A DNA stretch of 64,000 nucleotides from Streptomyces sp. NBC_00094 (lineage in GTDB: Bacteria > Actinomycetota > Actinomycetes > Streptomycetales > Streptomycetaceae): NCBI RefSeq assembly GCF_026343125.1, contig NZ_JAPEMB010000001.1:7259501-7323500 (forward strand), read 5' to 3'. Every line of letters starts with the position of its first letter. Within the stretch, counting starts at the first letter, position 1. The position numbers were made by a program, and so were the translations under genes. Below are positions 25,845-33,302 of this stretch, one piece after another. Below the pieces are notes generated by a model. The model was not told the origin of the DNA, did not search any database, and saw only the letters and a list, made by a program, of their open reading frames with translations.

Positions 25845-27251
25845 TTACTCCGCGTCGCCGACCGTGATCTCCATGCTTTCCTCAGCCCGGGGAGCAGGCA
25901 CCCCGGGCTGCCGTTCCGGCGCCCCGGGGCTCATCGTGGCGAGCAACTGCCGGGCCAGGCCCAGACCGGTCCCGCCCATGGTCAGCGCCTTGGTGAAGAC
26001 GTCCCCCATTCCGTCGGCGCCGTTCAGCAGCACCATCTGGTCCACGTTCCCGAAGGCGGACGCGCCGGCCGAGACGATCTCCGGCCACTTCTCCGCCAGC
26101 TGCTGGGCGACCACGGCCTCCTGGTTCTCCGCGAGCGCCGCCGCCCGCGCCTTGATCGCCTCCGCCTCGGCGAGCCCCTTCGCCCGGGTCGCCTCCGCGA
26201 CGGCGAGGCCCTTCGCGTGCTGCGCCGCCGCCTCGGCCTCACCGGTGAGCCGGGTCGCCGTCGCCCTGGCCGCGCTCGCGAGCTCGGTCTCCTTGGCCTC
26301 GGCCTCGGCCGCCGAGATCCGGGCGTCACGCTCGGCCGCGGCCAGCGTCCGGGTCTCGTACGCCATCGCGTCGGCGGGCTTGCGGACCTCCGCCTGGAGC
26401 TGCTGCTCCTTGCGGTGTCCTTCCAGCTCGGCCACCCGGGTCTCCTGGACCACGACCTCCTGGCGCGAGGCCGCGTCGGCCAGCGGACCGGCCTGCCGGG
26501 CCCGGGCCGAGGCCTGGTCCCGCTCGGCCTGGTAGCCGGCCTGGAGGATCTCGCTGTCGCGGGTCGCCTCCGACATGCGCGCCGCGGCCTGCTGCTCGGC
26601 CTCGGTCGCCCGCCGGTTCGCCTCCGCCTGCGCGATCCGGGCGTCCCGCTGGACGGCGGCGGCGTGCGGGGCGGCCAGGTTCTTGATGTACCCGGTCGGG
26701 TCCTCGATCTCGTGGATCTGCAGCGAGTCGACGATCAGGCCGAGCTTCTCCATCTCCGTGCCACAGGCCGAACGGGCCTGCCCGGTCAGCTTCTCCCGGT
26801 CACGGATCATGTCCTCCACGGTCAACCCGCCGACGATGGCGCGGAGATGACCGGCGAAGACGATGTGCACCCGCTCCGACATCAGTTTCTGCTGGTCGAG
26901 GAAACGGCGGGCGGCGTTGGCGATCGACACGAAGTCGTCACCGACCTTGAAGATCACCACACCGCGGACCTTGAGGGGAATGCCCTGGTGGGTGACGCAC
27001 TCGACGGACAGCTGGGTCTCGTTGAGGTCGAGCGAGAGCTTGCGCACCGCCTGGACGCCGGGCATCACGAGGGTGCCGCGACCGGTGACGATCCGGAACC
27101 CCATCCCCGCGCCGAGGCCCTCGTTCTTGTGCTGGGAACCAGAGATGATCAGCGCCTCGTTGGGTTCCGCGACGCGCCACATCATTTTGAAGACGACGAT
27201 CAGAAGGACGAAGGCGCCGCCGACGACGCCTGCCAAAATGCCGATATCCAT
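25845..27251 (-). CDS. SPFH/flotillin-family membrane scaffold protein
   Basis: This 468-residue flotillin-like protein has an N-terminal membrane helix (DIGILAGVVGGAFVLLIVVF, residues 2-21). The SPFH/Band 7 domain follows (about residues 25-200, including GFRIVTGRGTLVMPGVQ and LDLNETQLSVECVTHQGIPL). A long coiled-coil rich in Ala/Glu/Arg covers about 205-395 (repeated EAxRAKGLAEAEAIKA units), with a short C-terminal tail. Such proteins form oligomers in lipid microdomains. The ATG at 27251 begins right at the membrane helix with a GGGGGAA site upstream. A small NfeD-like gene precedes it, the usual flotillin partner. Confidence 0.88.
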   Translation of the reverse strand: MDIGILAGVVGGAFVLLIVVFKMMWRVAEPNEALIISGSQHKNEGLGAGMGFRIVTGRGTLVMPGVQAVRKLSLDLNETQLSVECVTHQGIPLKVRGVVIFKVGDDFVSIANAARRFLDQQKLMSERVHIVFAGHLRAIVGGLTVEDMIRDREKLTGQARSACGTEMEKLGLIVDSLQIHEIEDPTGYIKNLAAPHAAAVQRDARIAQAEANRRATEAEQQAAARMSEATRDSEILQAGYQAERDQASARARQAGPLADAASRQEVVVQETRVAELEGHRKEQQLQAEVRKPADAMAYETRTLAAAERDARISAAEAEAKETELASAARATATRLTGEAEAAAQHAKGLAVAEATRAKGLAEAEAIKARAAALAENQEAVVAQQLAEKWPEIVSAGASAFGNVDQMVLLNGADGMGDVFTKALTMGGTGLGLARQLLATMSPGAPERQPGVPAPRAEESMEITVGDAE

Positions 27252-27332
27252 GGGCAGTTCCCCCTTCACCGGAGCCGTGCGGATCCGGTGAAGGGAGTGT
27301 GCGCCCGTGACGGGCGCCACTCAACGGTTCGG

Positions 27333-27563
27333 TCAACTGTCGTACGCGGCTGTGACATAGACGGTGCGTGGAGGGAGATGTTCCATGACCATCACGACCG
27401 TCCCGGTCTCGATCCGCTCCTTGGGAGAGGCCGGATAGGCGAGGAAGTGCTCGGCGCCGCCCCGGATCCGGACGATCACCTCGCCGACGAGGCCCGGCCC
27501 CACGGTGCCGGTCACCCGGCCGAGCAGTCCCACCATCGAGGAGTCCATCGACGCGTCGTCCAT
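27333..27563 (-). CDS. Small NfeD-like OB-fold protein
   Basis: This 76-residue protein has the features of an isolated NfeD C-terminal (OB-fold) domain: LLGRVTGTVGPGLVGEVIVR, then GGAEHFLAYPA, IETGTVVMVMEHLPPRTVYV. It has no membrane segment of its own. NfeD proteins pair with SPFH proteins, and this gene lies 81 bases upstream of one on the same strand, so I infer they act together. The start could also be the Met six codons later. Confidence 0.72.
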   Translation of the reverse strand: MDDASMDSSMVGLLGRVTGTVGPGLVGEVIVRIRGGAEHFLAYPASPKERIETGTVVMVMEHLPPRTVYVTAAYDS

Positions 27564-27577
27564 GGCTGAACGGTACG

Positions 27578-28285
27578 TCAGATCCAGCCGTCCAGCGCGG
27601 ACATGAACCCGTCGAAGTCGTCCCGGTGGATCGTGTGCCCGGCGCCCGCGACGGTACGGAGGGTGAAACCGCGACCCTCCAGCATCAGGGCGTCGTCGGC
27701 CGAGACCCGCAGGCTCGGGTCGGCGAGGGTGACGAGCGAGGGGACGGCGGGCCGGGCGGGCCACATGTCCACACCCCTGACGTCGACCAGTCCGTACGCT
27801 GATCGCTCGTCCCAGACCCGTACCGACTCCATCTCGATGTCGAGGTCCTCGTCCGACCAGCGCGGGTTGAACCCCTTCACGAGGCCCCGGGACAGGAGTT
27901 TGCCTCGGACGAAGAACTCGGGCCGGTACCCGTCGGGGCCGTCCCCGAGGTGCCAGGCAGGATCGGAGTACACCGCTCGGGCGGGCGCGAGCCGCTCCAC
28001 CGCCCCGAGCAGCGCGAGCCCGCCGAGCGAGTGCCCGAGGGCCAACTCGGCTCCGGCCGGGAGGGTTTCGACGAGGTCGTCGGCGTGGTCCTCCGGCCGG
28101 TACGCCTCCGGCCCGGCGGCCCGTGCGCTCGCCCCGTGCCCCCGGAGGTCCACGGCGATCACCCGGTAGCCCCGCGCGGCGAGGGCCGGTCCGACCCGCC
28201 GCCAGGTGCGGTGGTCGGCCATGATGCCGTGGACGAGCAGGACGATCCGGTCACCGGATCCCCACGTGGTGGTGTGCAGGCGCAC
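27578..28285 (-). CDS. Alpha/beta-fold hydrolase
   Basis: This 235-residue hydrolase begins with GTG 28285 behind a GAGG site. The oxyanion HG is in LLVHGIMADHRTW, the nucleophile elbow is GHSLGG, and the catalytic His is in AGAGHTIHRDDFDG near the C-terminus. The acid is probably the Asp in TLADPSLRVSADDA. Substrate is unknown. It ends 15 bases before the NfeD-like gene on the same strand and may be cotranscribed with it and the SPFH gene. Confidence 0.85.
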   Translation of the reverse strand: MRLHTTTWGSGDRIVLLVHGIMADHRTWRRVGPALAARGYRVIAVDLRGHGASARAAGPEAYRPEDHADDLVETLPAGAELALGHSLGGLALLGAVERLAPARAVYSDPAWHLGDGPDGYRPEFFVRGKLLSRGLVKGFNPRWSDEDLDIEMESVRVWDERSAYGLVDVRGVDMWPARPAVPSLVTLADPSLRVSADDALMLEGRGFTLRTVAGAGHTIHRDDFDGFMSALDGWI

Positions 28286-28351
28286 GGTGCTGCCTCTCTG
28301 ACGGTTGCCAGCGGTTGCCGACGGACGCCGGCGGTTGCCGACGAACGCCGA

Positions 28352-28405
28352 GGGGTGTCCCGCGGATCAGGGGCATCGGCAACCCCCTGATCCGCTGGAC
28401 ACCCC
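28352..28405 (-). terminator. Long hairpin terminator after the MFS gene
   Basis: GGGGTGTCC-C-GCGGATCAGGGG (28352-28373) pairs with CCCCTGATCCGC-T-GGACACCCC (28384-28405) around a 10-base loop. It lies just past the 3' end of the MFS transporter gene. Next to it the sequence GCGGTTGCCGACG is repeated. Confidence 0.8.
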
Positions 28406-28430
28406 CCGGGTGGGCGCGCCGACCGGCCGG

Positions 28431-29690
28431 TCAGCGCACGCTGCGGATGGGGCGCACGGCGAGTGCGCCGAGCACCGACAGTACGGCGCCGACCACGAAC
28501 AGGGCCGTGTATCCGCCACTCAGCGAGACGACGAGCGAGGCGGCGAACGGGGCGATGATCTGCGGGCCCGCGTTGGCGACGTTGAGGACACCCATGTCAC
28601 GGGCGGCGTCCTCGGCCTTGGGCAGCACCATGGTCACCAGGGCCGTGTCGACGGCCATGTAGCAGCCGAAGCCGAGGCCGTTGACGACCGAGAAGGCGAG
28701 CATCGCGGTCCAGCTCGTCGAGAAGGCCGGGATGGCCAGGGCGACGGCGGCGAGCGCGGCGGAGGCGCCCACGAAGAACTTCCGCCGGTCGAGACGGTCG
28801 GACAGCCAGCCGCCGAGGACGGTGGAGACCACCATGGCGACCGCGTTGAGCGGCATGAGGATGGCGACGGCCGCCTCGGGGGCGAGCCCGTCGGGCAGCA
28901 CGGTGTGGTCCTTGAGGATGTACAGCTGGAAACCGGCCACGGCGAAGTAGCCGAGCATCAGCAGGGCCCGGCCGATGAACGCCCAGCGGAAGTCGTGGTC
29001 CTTGAGGGCGCTGCCGAAGGCCGCGATCTGCTGCTTGACCGGCAGCGGTGCCTTCGGGGGCATCCGCTCCTCACGGGCGCAGGCGCTGAACAGCACGGCG
29101 GTGCCCGCGACGATCGCGCCGAAGACCAGGTAACCGGTGCGGTAGTCGTCGGAGAAGGCCGCGCCGACGAGGGCGCCGATCGTGGAGCCGATGGGCAGGC
29201 CGAGGCCGACGGCCGCCGAGGCCTTGCCGCGCGAGGCCATCGGGACCCGGTCGGGCACCACGGAGGTGATGGCCGCCTGGTAGATGTTCATGACGGCCTG
29301 GCCGAGACACCAGGCGATCGTGACCAGCAGGATCGTGTTGACGCTGCCGAGCAGCAGCATCACCGGGAGGGCGAGCAGGCCACCGGTGAGGATCCAGGGG
29401 TTGCGCCGTCCCGTGCGGTCCGAGAGGGCGCCGGCGACCGGGTTGAAGACGGTCGCGAAGATCGCGGATATGCCGGAGACGAGGCCGAAGTTCGCCACCT
29501 TGTTCGCCGGGTCGATGCCCTCGATCTGGAGCGCGAGGAGCATGCCGGGCACGCCGATGTACAGGGCGTACATCGCCGTGTTCCCGGCGAGGAGCAGGGG
29601 CAGCAGGCCCCGCGTCGGCCGGGGGGCCGTGGGGGAGTCGGGGCCGGTGGTGTCGGCGCCCGAGCCGGTTCCGGGGGAGGAAAGGGCCAC
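28431..29690 (-). CDS. MFS transporter, probable sugar permease
   Basis: This 419-residue major facilitator protein has about 12 hydrophobic segments. The cytoplasmic loop signatures are GALSDRTGRRNPWILTGG (loop 2-3) and GGWLSDRLDRRKFFVGAS (loop 8-9). The start is GTG 29690 with AGGAGGG upstream; the in-frame ATG 29 codons earlier falls inside the operator. It is divergent from a LacI regulator and a 21-base palindrome lies between, so it is probably a carbohydrate transporter under LacI control. No glycosidase gene is adjacent to identify the sugar. Confidence 0.87.
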   Translation of the reverse strand: MALSSPGTGSGADTTGPDSPTAPRPTRGLLPLLLAGNTAMYALYIGVPGMLLALQIEGIDPANKVANFGLVSGISAIFATVFNPVAGALSDRTGRRNPWILTGGLLALPVMLLLGSVNTILLVTIAWCLGQAVMNIYQAAITSVVPDRVPMASRGKASAAVGLGLPIGSTIGALVGAAFSDDYRTGYLVFGAIVAGTAVLFSACAREERMPPKAPLPVKQQIAAFGSALKDHDFRWAFIGRALLMLGYFAVAGFQLYILKDHTVLPDGLAPEAAVAILMPLNAVAMVVSTVLGGWLSDRLDRRKFFVGASAALAAVALAIPAFSTSWTAMLAFSVVNGLGFGCYMAVDTALVTMVLPKAEDAARDMGVLNVANAGPQIIAPFAASLVVSLSGGYTALFVVGAVLSVLGALAVRPIRSVR

Positions 29691-29750
29691 GTTGCCCTCC
29701 TGGGGAGATCGCCCGATGAGGGGGCGAGAAGCGGATTGAACGATAGAGTT

Positions 29751-29771
29751 ACACGTGTCAGTGACACGTGT
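29751..29771. promoter_or_regulatory. LacI-type operator between MFS and lacI-family genes
   Basis: A perfect palindrome with 10-base arms (ACACGTGTCA and its complement) around a central G lies 61 bases upstream of the MFS start and 75 bases upstream of the lacI-family start. An odd-centred symmetric site of this size is typical for LacI/GalR repressors. Confidence 0.75.
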
Positions 29772-29845
29772 GAGCACTGTGTAGCACTCAAATCAGGCCA
29801 TCCGCCAGACCCTGTGCCGGATTGTTCTGGAAAGATGCCGGAGCG

Positions 29846-30880
29846 ATGAGCCAGTCAACCGATCAGTCCCCCGACCGACCCGCCGGACGCACGGTCCCGA
29901 CCAGTGCCGATGTCGCGCGCCTCGCGGGCGTCTCCCGGGCCACCGTCTCGTACGTGCTGAACAACACCTCGGCCGTCCGCATCAGCGAGCCCACCCGCCG
30001 CCGGGTGCGCGAGGCGGCCGAGGAGCTGGGGTACGTACCCCACGCGGCGGCCCGCAGCCTGCGCGCCGGCCACAGCAGAATGGTGCTGATGCCGAGCTCC
30101 CACGTGCCGGTCGGGCCGCTCTACAGCCAGTTCTTCAACGACCTCCAGTGGGAGCTGCGGCGCCTCGACTACACGGTGGTGCAGTACGGCAGCGTCGGCC
30201 TGGAGGGCGACGACGCGGCCCGCGCCTGGGCCGAGCTGAGGCCCGTCGCCGTGATCACGGCCGGCGAGGTCGACCTCACGCCGGCGGGGGTCCAGCTCCT
30301 CAAGCGTTCCGGGGCCCGCGCCGTGTTCACCTACGGCACCCGCCGCGTCGAGGGCGCGCATGCCGTGATCATGGCCCAGGACCGGGTCGGCGAGGTCGCC
30401 ACGGCCCATCTCGTCGAGGGCGGCCGGCGCCGGATCGGCGTCGTCGTACCGGAGGAGCAGGGCCTCGCCATGTTCTCGGCCCCCCGCCTCGACGGCGCGC
30501 GGCGCGCGGTCGAGGGAACCGGCGCCACGGTCGTACCCCTGCCCCTGCGGTACGAGGAGGAGTCGGCGGAGGCGCTGGCCGGGCGGTGGCGCGAGCTGGG
30601 GCTCGACGGCGTGTTCGCGTACAACGACGAGTACGCGATGCTCCTCATGCGGGCGCTCCAGGACGCCGGGATCTCCGTACCGGAGGAGACCGCCGTCATC
30701 GGCGCCGACGACCTGCTCCTCGGCCGCCTGCTGCGTCCGCGGCTGAGCACCGTGCAGATCGACATGGTCGTCGGCCGTGAGCTGGCCGAGCTGGTCGACC
30801 GCGCGGTACGGGAGCCGGACGAGCCGCCCCGCGCCCGCACGCTGCTGGACTCGCGGGTCATCCGGCGGGAGTCCAGCTGA
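29846..30880 (+). CDS. LacI-family transcriptional regulator
   Basis: This 344-residue repressor has an N-terminal LacI helix-turn-helix (TSADVARLAGVSRATVSYVL, about residues 19-38), the hinge ELGYVPHAAARSLRAG, and a periplasmic-binding-like ligand domain (residues 65-335). The latter ends in GADDLLLGRLLRPRLSTVQI. The ATG 29846 has only a short-spaced GGAG. It is divergent from the MFS gene and most likely represses that gene and itself through the palindrome between them. Confidence 0.92.
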   Translation: MSQSTDQSPDRPAGRTVPTSADVARLAGVSRATVSYVLNNTSAVRISEPTRRRVREAAEELGYVPHAAARSLRAGHSRMVLMPSSHVPVGPLYSQFFNDLQWELRRLDYTVVQYGSVGLEGDDAARAWAELRPVAVITAGEVDLTPAGVQLLKRSGARAVFTYGTRRVEGAHAVIMAQDRVGEVATAHLVEGGRRRIGVVVPEEQGLAMFSAPRLDGARRAVEGTGATVVPLPLRYEEESAEALAGRWRELGLDGVFAYNDEYAMLLMRALQDAGISVPEETAVIGADDLLLGRLLRPRLSTVQIDMVVGRELAELVDRAVREPDEPPRARTLLDSRVIRRESS

Positions 30881-30885
30881 GCGCT

Positions 30886-30891
30886 TAGCGT
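30886..30891 (+). promoter_or_regulatory. -10 element of a probable leaderless promoter
   Basis: TAGCGT ends 6 bases before the ATG of the small gene at 30898, the same geometry as the HAD phosphatase gene. It sits just after the lacI-family stop. No ribosome site is seen. Confidence 0.45.
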
Positions 30892-30897
30892 CGGTGC

Positions 30898-31167
30898 ATG
30901 AGCACTGTTCCGAAGCGCTTCGAGATCCTGCTGGTGCCCGCGCACGTCGAGGACCGTGGCGGCGCGTCCGTGGAGGACAGCGCCGTCCGCACGGCCATCG
31001 TCGAGGCCACGGGCCGGCGGGGGGCCTCCGGCTACCCGATCTACGAGGGGCACGGCATCGTGGCCGACGTCGACCCGGAGACGCGGACGGTCGAGGCCCT
31101 GCTCGTCGACGGCCGCGAACTCGACTACGGACTCACGGTCCTGGTCCGCCCGGCGGCGCGGGGCTGA
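30898..31167 (+). CDS. Small conserved hypothetical protein (89 residues)
   Basis: This 89-residue soluble protein (MSTVPKRFEILLVPAHVEDR...) has no membrane segment or cysteine and no motif I recognise. The beta-rich, acidic sequence with GYPIYEGHGIVADVDPETRT looks like a compact single domain. It follows the LacI gene by 17 bases on the same strand but seems to have its own leaderless promoter. Function unknown. Confidence 0.65.
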   Translation: MSTVPKRFEILLVPAHVEDRGGASVEDSAVRTAIVEATGRRGASGYPIYEGHGIVADVDPETRTVEALLVDGRELDYGLTVLVRPAARG

Positions 31168-31388
31168 CGGGGACGTTCGCCGGGGCGGCCGTGTGCCTTT
31201 CCGGTGCGGAGGCGCGGCGGTGCTCGCGGGGTCCGGCGAGGATTCCCGGCGGGTGCCGGCCGGGGTCCCCCGCGGACGGCCTCGCGGCGCCCTCACCTCG
31301 CCAGGCCGAGCACGCTCCCCACGGCACCTCCCGCGCCCTCCCAGGGCTGACCTGGCACTCTCTACGCGGTGCGGCCTGAAGAGGCCCG
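31168..31388. other. Intergenic DNA upstream of the thiolase promoter
   Basis: I see no gene here. With the promoter and inverted repeat that follow, the gap to the thiolase gene is 327 bases. Frames crossing it lack ribosome sites and normal codon bias. Confidence 0.4.
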
Positions 31389-31417
31389 TTGACACGGTGC
31401 GGCGGCGGGCACAGACT
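31389..31417 (+). promoter_or_regulatory. Probable thiolase promoter (HrdB-like)
   Basis: TTGACA (31389-31394), a consensus -35, is followed after 17 bases by CAGACT (31412-31417), an acceptable Streptomyces -10. It is about 80 bases upstream of the thiolase ATG. Confidence 0.55.
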
Positions 31418-31431
31418 CGGCGGCGCATGCC

Positions 31432-31447
31432 GGAAACGAAAGTTTCC
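31432..31447. promoter_or_regulatory. Inverted repeat GGAAAC-GAAA-GTTTCC downstream of the promoter
   Basis: A 6+4+6 palindrome lies about 15-30 bases after the predicted -10 and before the thiolase gene, a place where a repressor would block transcription. It could instead form a small leader hairpin. The binding protein is unknown. Confidence 0.45.
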
Positions 31448-31494
31448 TCACCAGGCGAACAGAGTCGTTCCGAAGGTCACGTGGGAGAGAACCG

Positions 31495-32682
31495 ATGAGC
31501 ATCCGCGACGTCTACATCGTCGACGCCGTCCGCACACCGATCGGGAAGTTCGGTGGCGCGCTCGCCGCCGTGCGCCCCGACGACCTCGCCGCCCACGTGG
31601 TGAAGGCCCTCGTCGACCGCTCGCCCGCGCTCGACCCGGCCCGCGTCGACGACGTCTACTTCGGCGACGCCAACGGCGCGGGCGAGGACAACCGCGACGT
31701 GGCCCGTATGGCCGTCCTGCTCGCCGGACTGCCCGTCACCGTCCCGGGCGTCACCGTCAACCGCCTCTGCGGCTCCGGCATGGAGGCCGTCATCCAGGCG
31801 GCCCGCGCCGTCGCCCTCGGCGACGCGTCGGTCGCCATCGCCGGCGGCGTCGAGTCCATGTCCCGCGCCCCCTGGGTCCTGCAGAAGCCCGAGCGGGCCT
31901 TCCCCGCGGGTCACCAGCAGCTCCACTCGACGACCCTCGGCTGGCGCATGACGAACCCGCGGATGCCCGCGGAGTGGACGGTCGCCCTCGGCGAGGGCGC
32001 CGAGCTCGTCGCCGACAAGCACGGCCTGACCCGCGACCGGCAGGACGCCTTCGCGCTCGCCAGCCACCAGAAGGCCGCCGAGGCCTGGGCCAAGGGTCTG
32101 TACGACGGCGAGGTCGTCCCGTACGGCGGCGTGGACCTGGCCCGGGACGAGTGCATCCGCGACAGCACGTCCATCGAGGCCCTCGCGAAGCTCAAGCCCT
32201 CCTTCCGCCCGGAGGGCGGCACCGTCACGGCGGGCAACTCCTCGCCCCTCAACGACGGCGCCGCCGCCCTGCTCCTCGTGGACGAGGAGGGGCTGCGCGC
32301 GACGGGCCGTGAGCCGCTCGCCCGCATCGTCACGTCGGCGGTCACCGGTATCGAGCCCCAGCTCTTCGGCCTCGGCCCGGTCGCGGCGGTCCGGCGGGCC
32401 CTGGAGAAGGCGGGACGTTCCTTCGCCGACCTGACGACCTTCGAGCTCAACGAGGCCTTCGCGGCCCAGGCGCTCGGCTGCCTCGCCGAATGGCCGGAAC
32501 TCGACCCGGAGATCGTCAACCCGCGCGGCGGCGCCCTCGCCATCGGTCACCCGCTGGGTGCCTCCGGGGCCCGTATCGCCGGATCCGTGGCGCACCAGCT
32601 CGCCGCGGCGGGCTCGGGCACGGGCCTCGCGGCGCTGTGCATCGGCGTGGGGCAGGGCCTCGCGCTGGTCCTGGAGCGCTGA
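31495..32682 (+). CDS. Thiolase, PcaF-like beta-ketoadipyl-CoA / acetyl-CoA acyltransferase
   Basis: This 395-residue thiolase cleaves 3-ketoacyl-CoA with CoA. Catalytic residues are in place: nucleophile Cys92 (NRLCGSGM), His352 (AIGHPLGASGA) and Cys382 (ALCIGVGQG). The VYFGDANGAGEDNRDVARMA segment is the form seen in beta-ketoadipyl-CoA thiolases, where a typical degradative thiolase has VxxGxVxQAG. No other pca or beta-oxidation gene is nearby, so the substrate is only suggested. It stands alone between its own promoter and a strong terminator. Confidence 0.87.
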   Translation: MSIRDVYIVDAVRTPIGKFGGALAAVRPDDLAAHVVKALVDRSPALDPARVDDVYFGDANGAGEDNRDVARMAVLLAGLPVTVPGVTVNRLCGSGMEAVIQAARAVALGDASVAIAGGVESMSRAPWVLQKPERAFPAGHQQLHSTTLGWRMTNPRMPAEWTVALGEGAELVADKHGLTRDRQDAFALASHQKAAEAWAKGLYDGEVVPYGGVDLARDECIRDSTSIEALAKLKPSFRPEGGTVTAGNSSPLNDGAAALLLVDEEGLRATGREPLARIVTSAVTGIEPQLFGLGPVAAVRRALEKAGRSFADLTTFELNEAFAAQALGCLAEWPELDPEIVNPRGGALAIGHPLGASGARIAGSVAHQLAAAGSGTGLAALCIGVGQGLALVLER

Positions 32683-32765
32683 GCCCCGGGCGTGATGCGC
32701 CCTCGGACGTGCCGCGCCCTCGGACGTGACGGGCCCCGGACGCGACGTGAGCCCCCGCACGTGAA

Positions 32766-32804
32766 GCGGGAGGGGTACGGGAAGCTCTCCCGTACCCCTC
32801 CCGC
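32766..32804. terminator. Strong hairpin terminator between thiolase and thioredoxin
   Basis: GCGGGAGGGGTACGGGA (32766-32782) pairs perfectly with 32788-32804, leaving a 5-base loop. The genes on both sides are convergent, so it can serve both. Confidence 0.88.
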
Positions 32805-32822
32805 TCACCCCTCGTCAGGGGG

Positions 32823-33188
32823 TCACTGCTGCTGGGCCGCCGCGACGGACTTGCGGACCTCGTCCATGTCCAGCTGACGGGCCTGCCCGATGACGTCCTC
32901 CAGGGCGGCCTCCGGCAGCGCGCCCGGCTGCGCGAACACCGCCACGTTGTCCCGCACGATCATCAGCGTCGGGATCGAGCGGATCTCGAAGGCGGCGGCC
33001 AGCTCCTGCTGCGCCTCCGTGTCCACCTTCGCGAAGACCAGGTCCTGGTGACGCTCGGAGGCGGCCTCGAAGATCGGGCCGAACTGACGGCAGGGACCAC
33101 ACCAGGAAGCCCAGAAGTCGATCAGGACGAACTCGTTCCCGCTGACGACCTCGTCGAAGTTGTCCTTGGTGAGCTCTACGGTGCTCAT
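32823..33188 (-). CDS. trxA: Thioredoxin
   Basis: This 121-residue thioredoxin has the active site WCGPC (Cys30, Cys33), the buried FWA before it and the cis-Pro in IRSIPTLM. It is slightly longer than E. coli Trx, with a C-terminal tail ending in AAAQQQ. It reduces protein disulfides in the cytoplasm. It is divergent from the lipoamide-dehydrogenase-like flavoprotein, which hints at a shared redox role, but no thioredoxin reductase gene is adjacent. Confidence 0.95.
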   Translation of the reverse strand: MSTVELTKDNFDEVVSGNEFVLIDFWASWCGPCRQFGPIFEAASERHQDLVFAKVDTEAQQELAAAFEIRSIPTLMIVRDNVAVFAQPGALPEAALEDVIGQARQLDMDEVRKSVAAAQQQ

Positions 33189-33290
33189 GCTTCCTACCTT
33201 TCGGGGTCTCCTGGCGGTGTCCTCACGGTCCCCTGGGGACTCGCCCGGCACAACGGCGTATCGAGCCGCGCTATTCCGGACACCTGCCAG

Positions 33291-33296
33291 CAGACT
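33291..33296 (+). promoter_or_regulatory. Possible leaderless -10 element
   Basis: CAGACT ends 6 bases before the ATG at 33303, the same geometry as two other candidate leaderless genes in this window. A short GGGA before the ATG could instead act as a weak ribosome site, so this one is less certain. Confidence 0.3.
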
Positions 33297-33302
33297 GGGA
33301 TC

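Noticed and set aside
31133..31327. Short minus-strand frame in the gap before the thiolase
   Set aside because: No ribosome site, Pro/Arg/Ala-rich shadow-type composition, and it overlaps the 89-residue gene.
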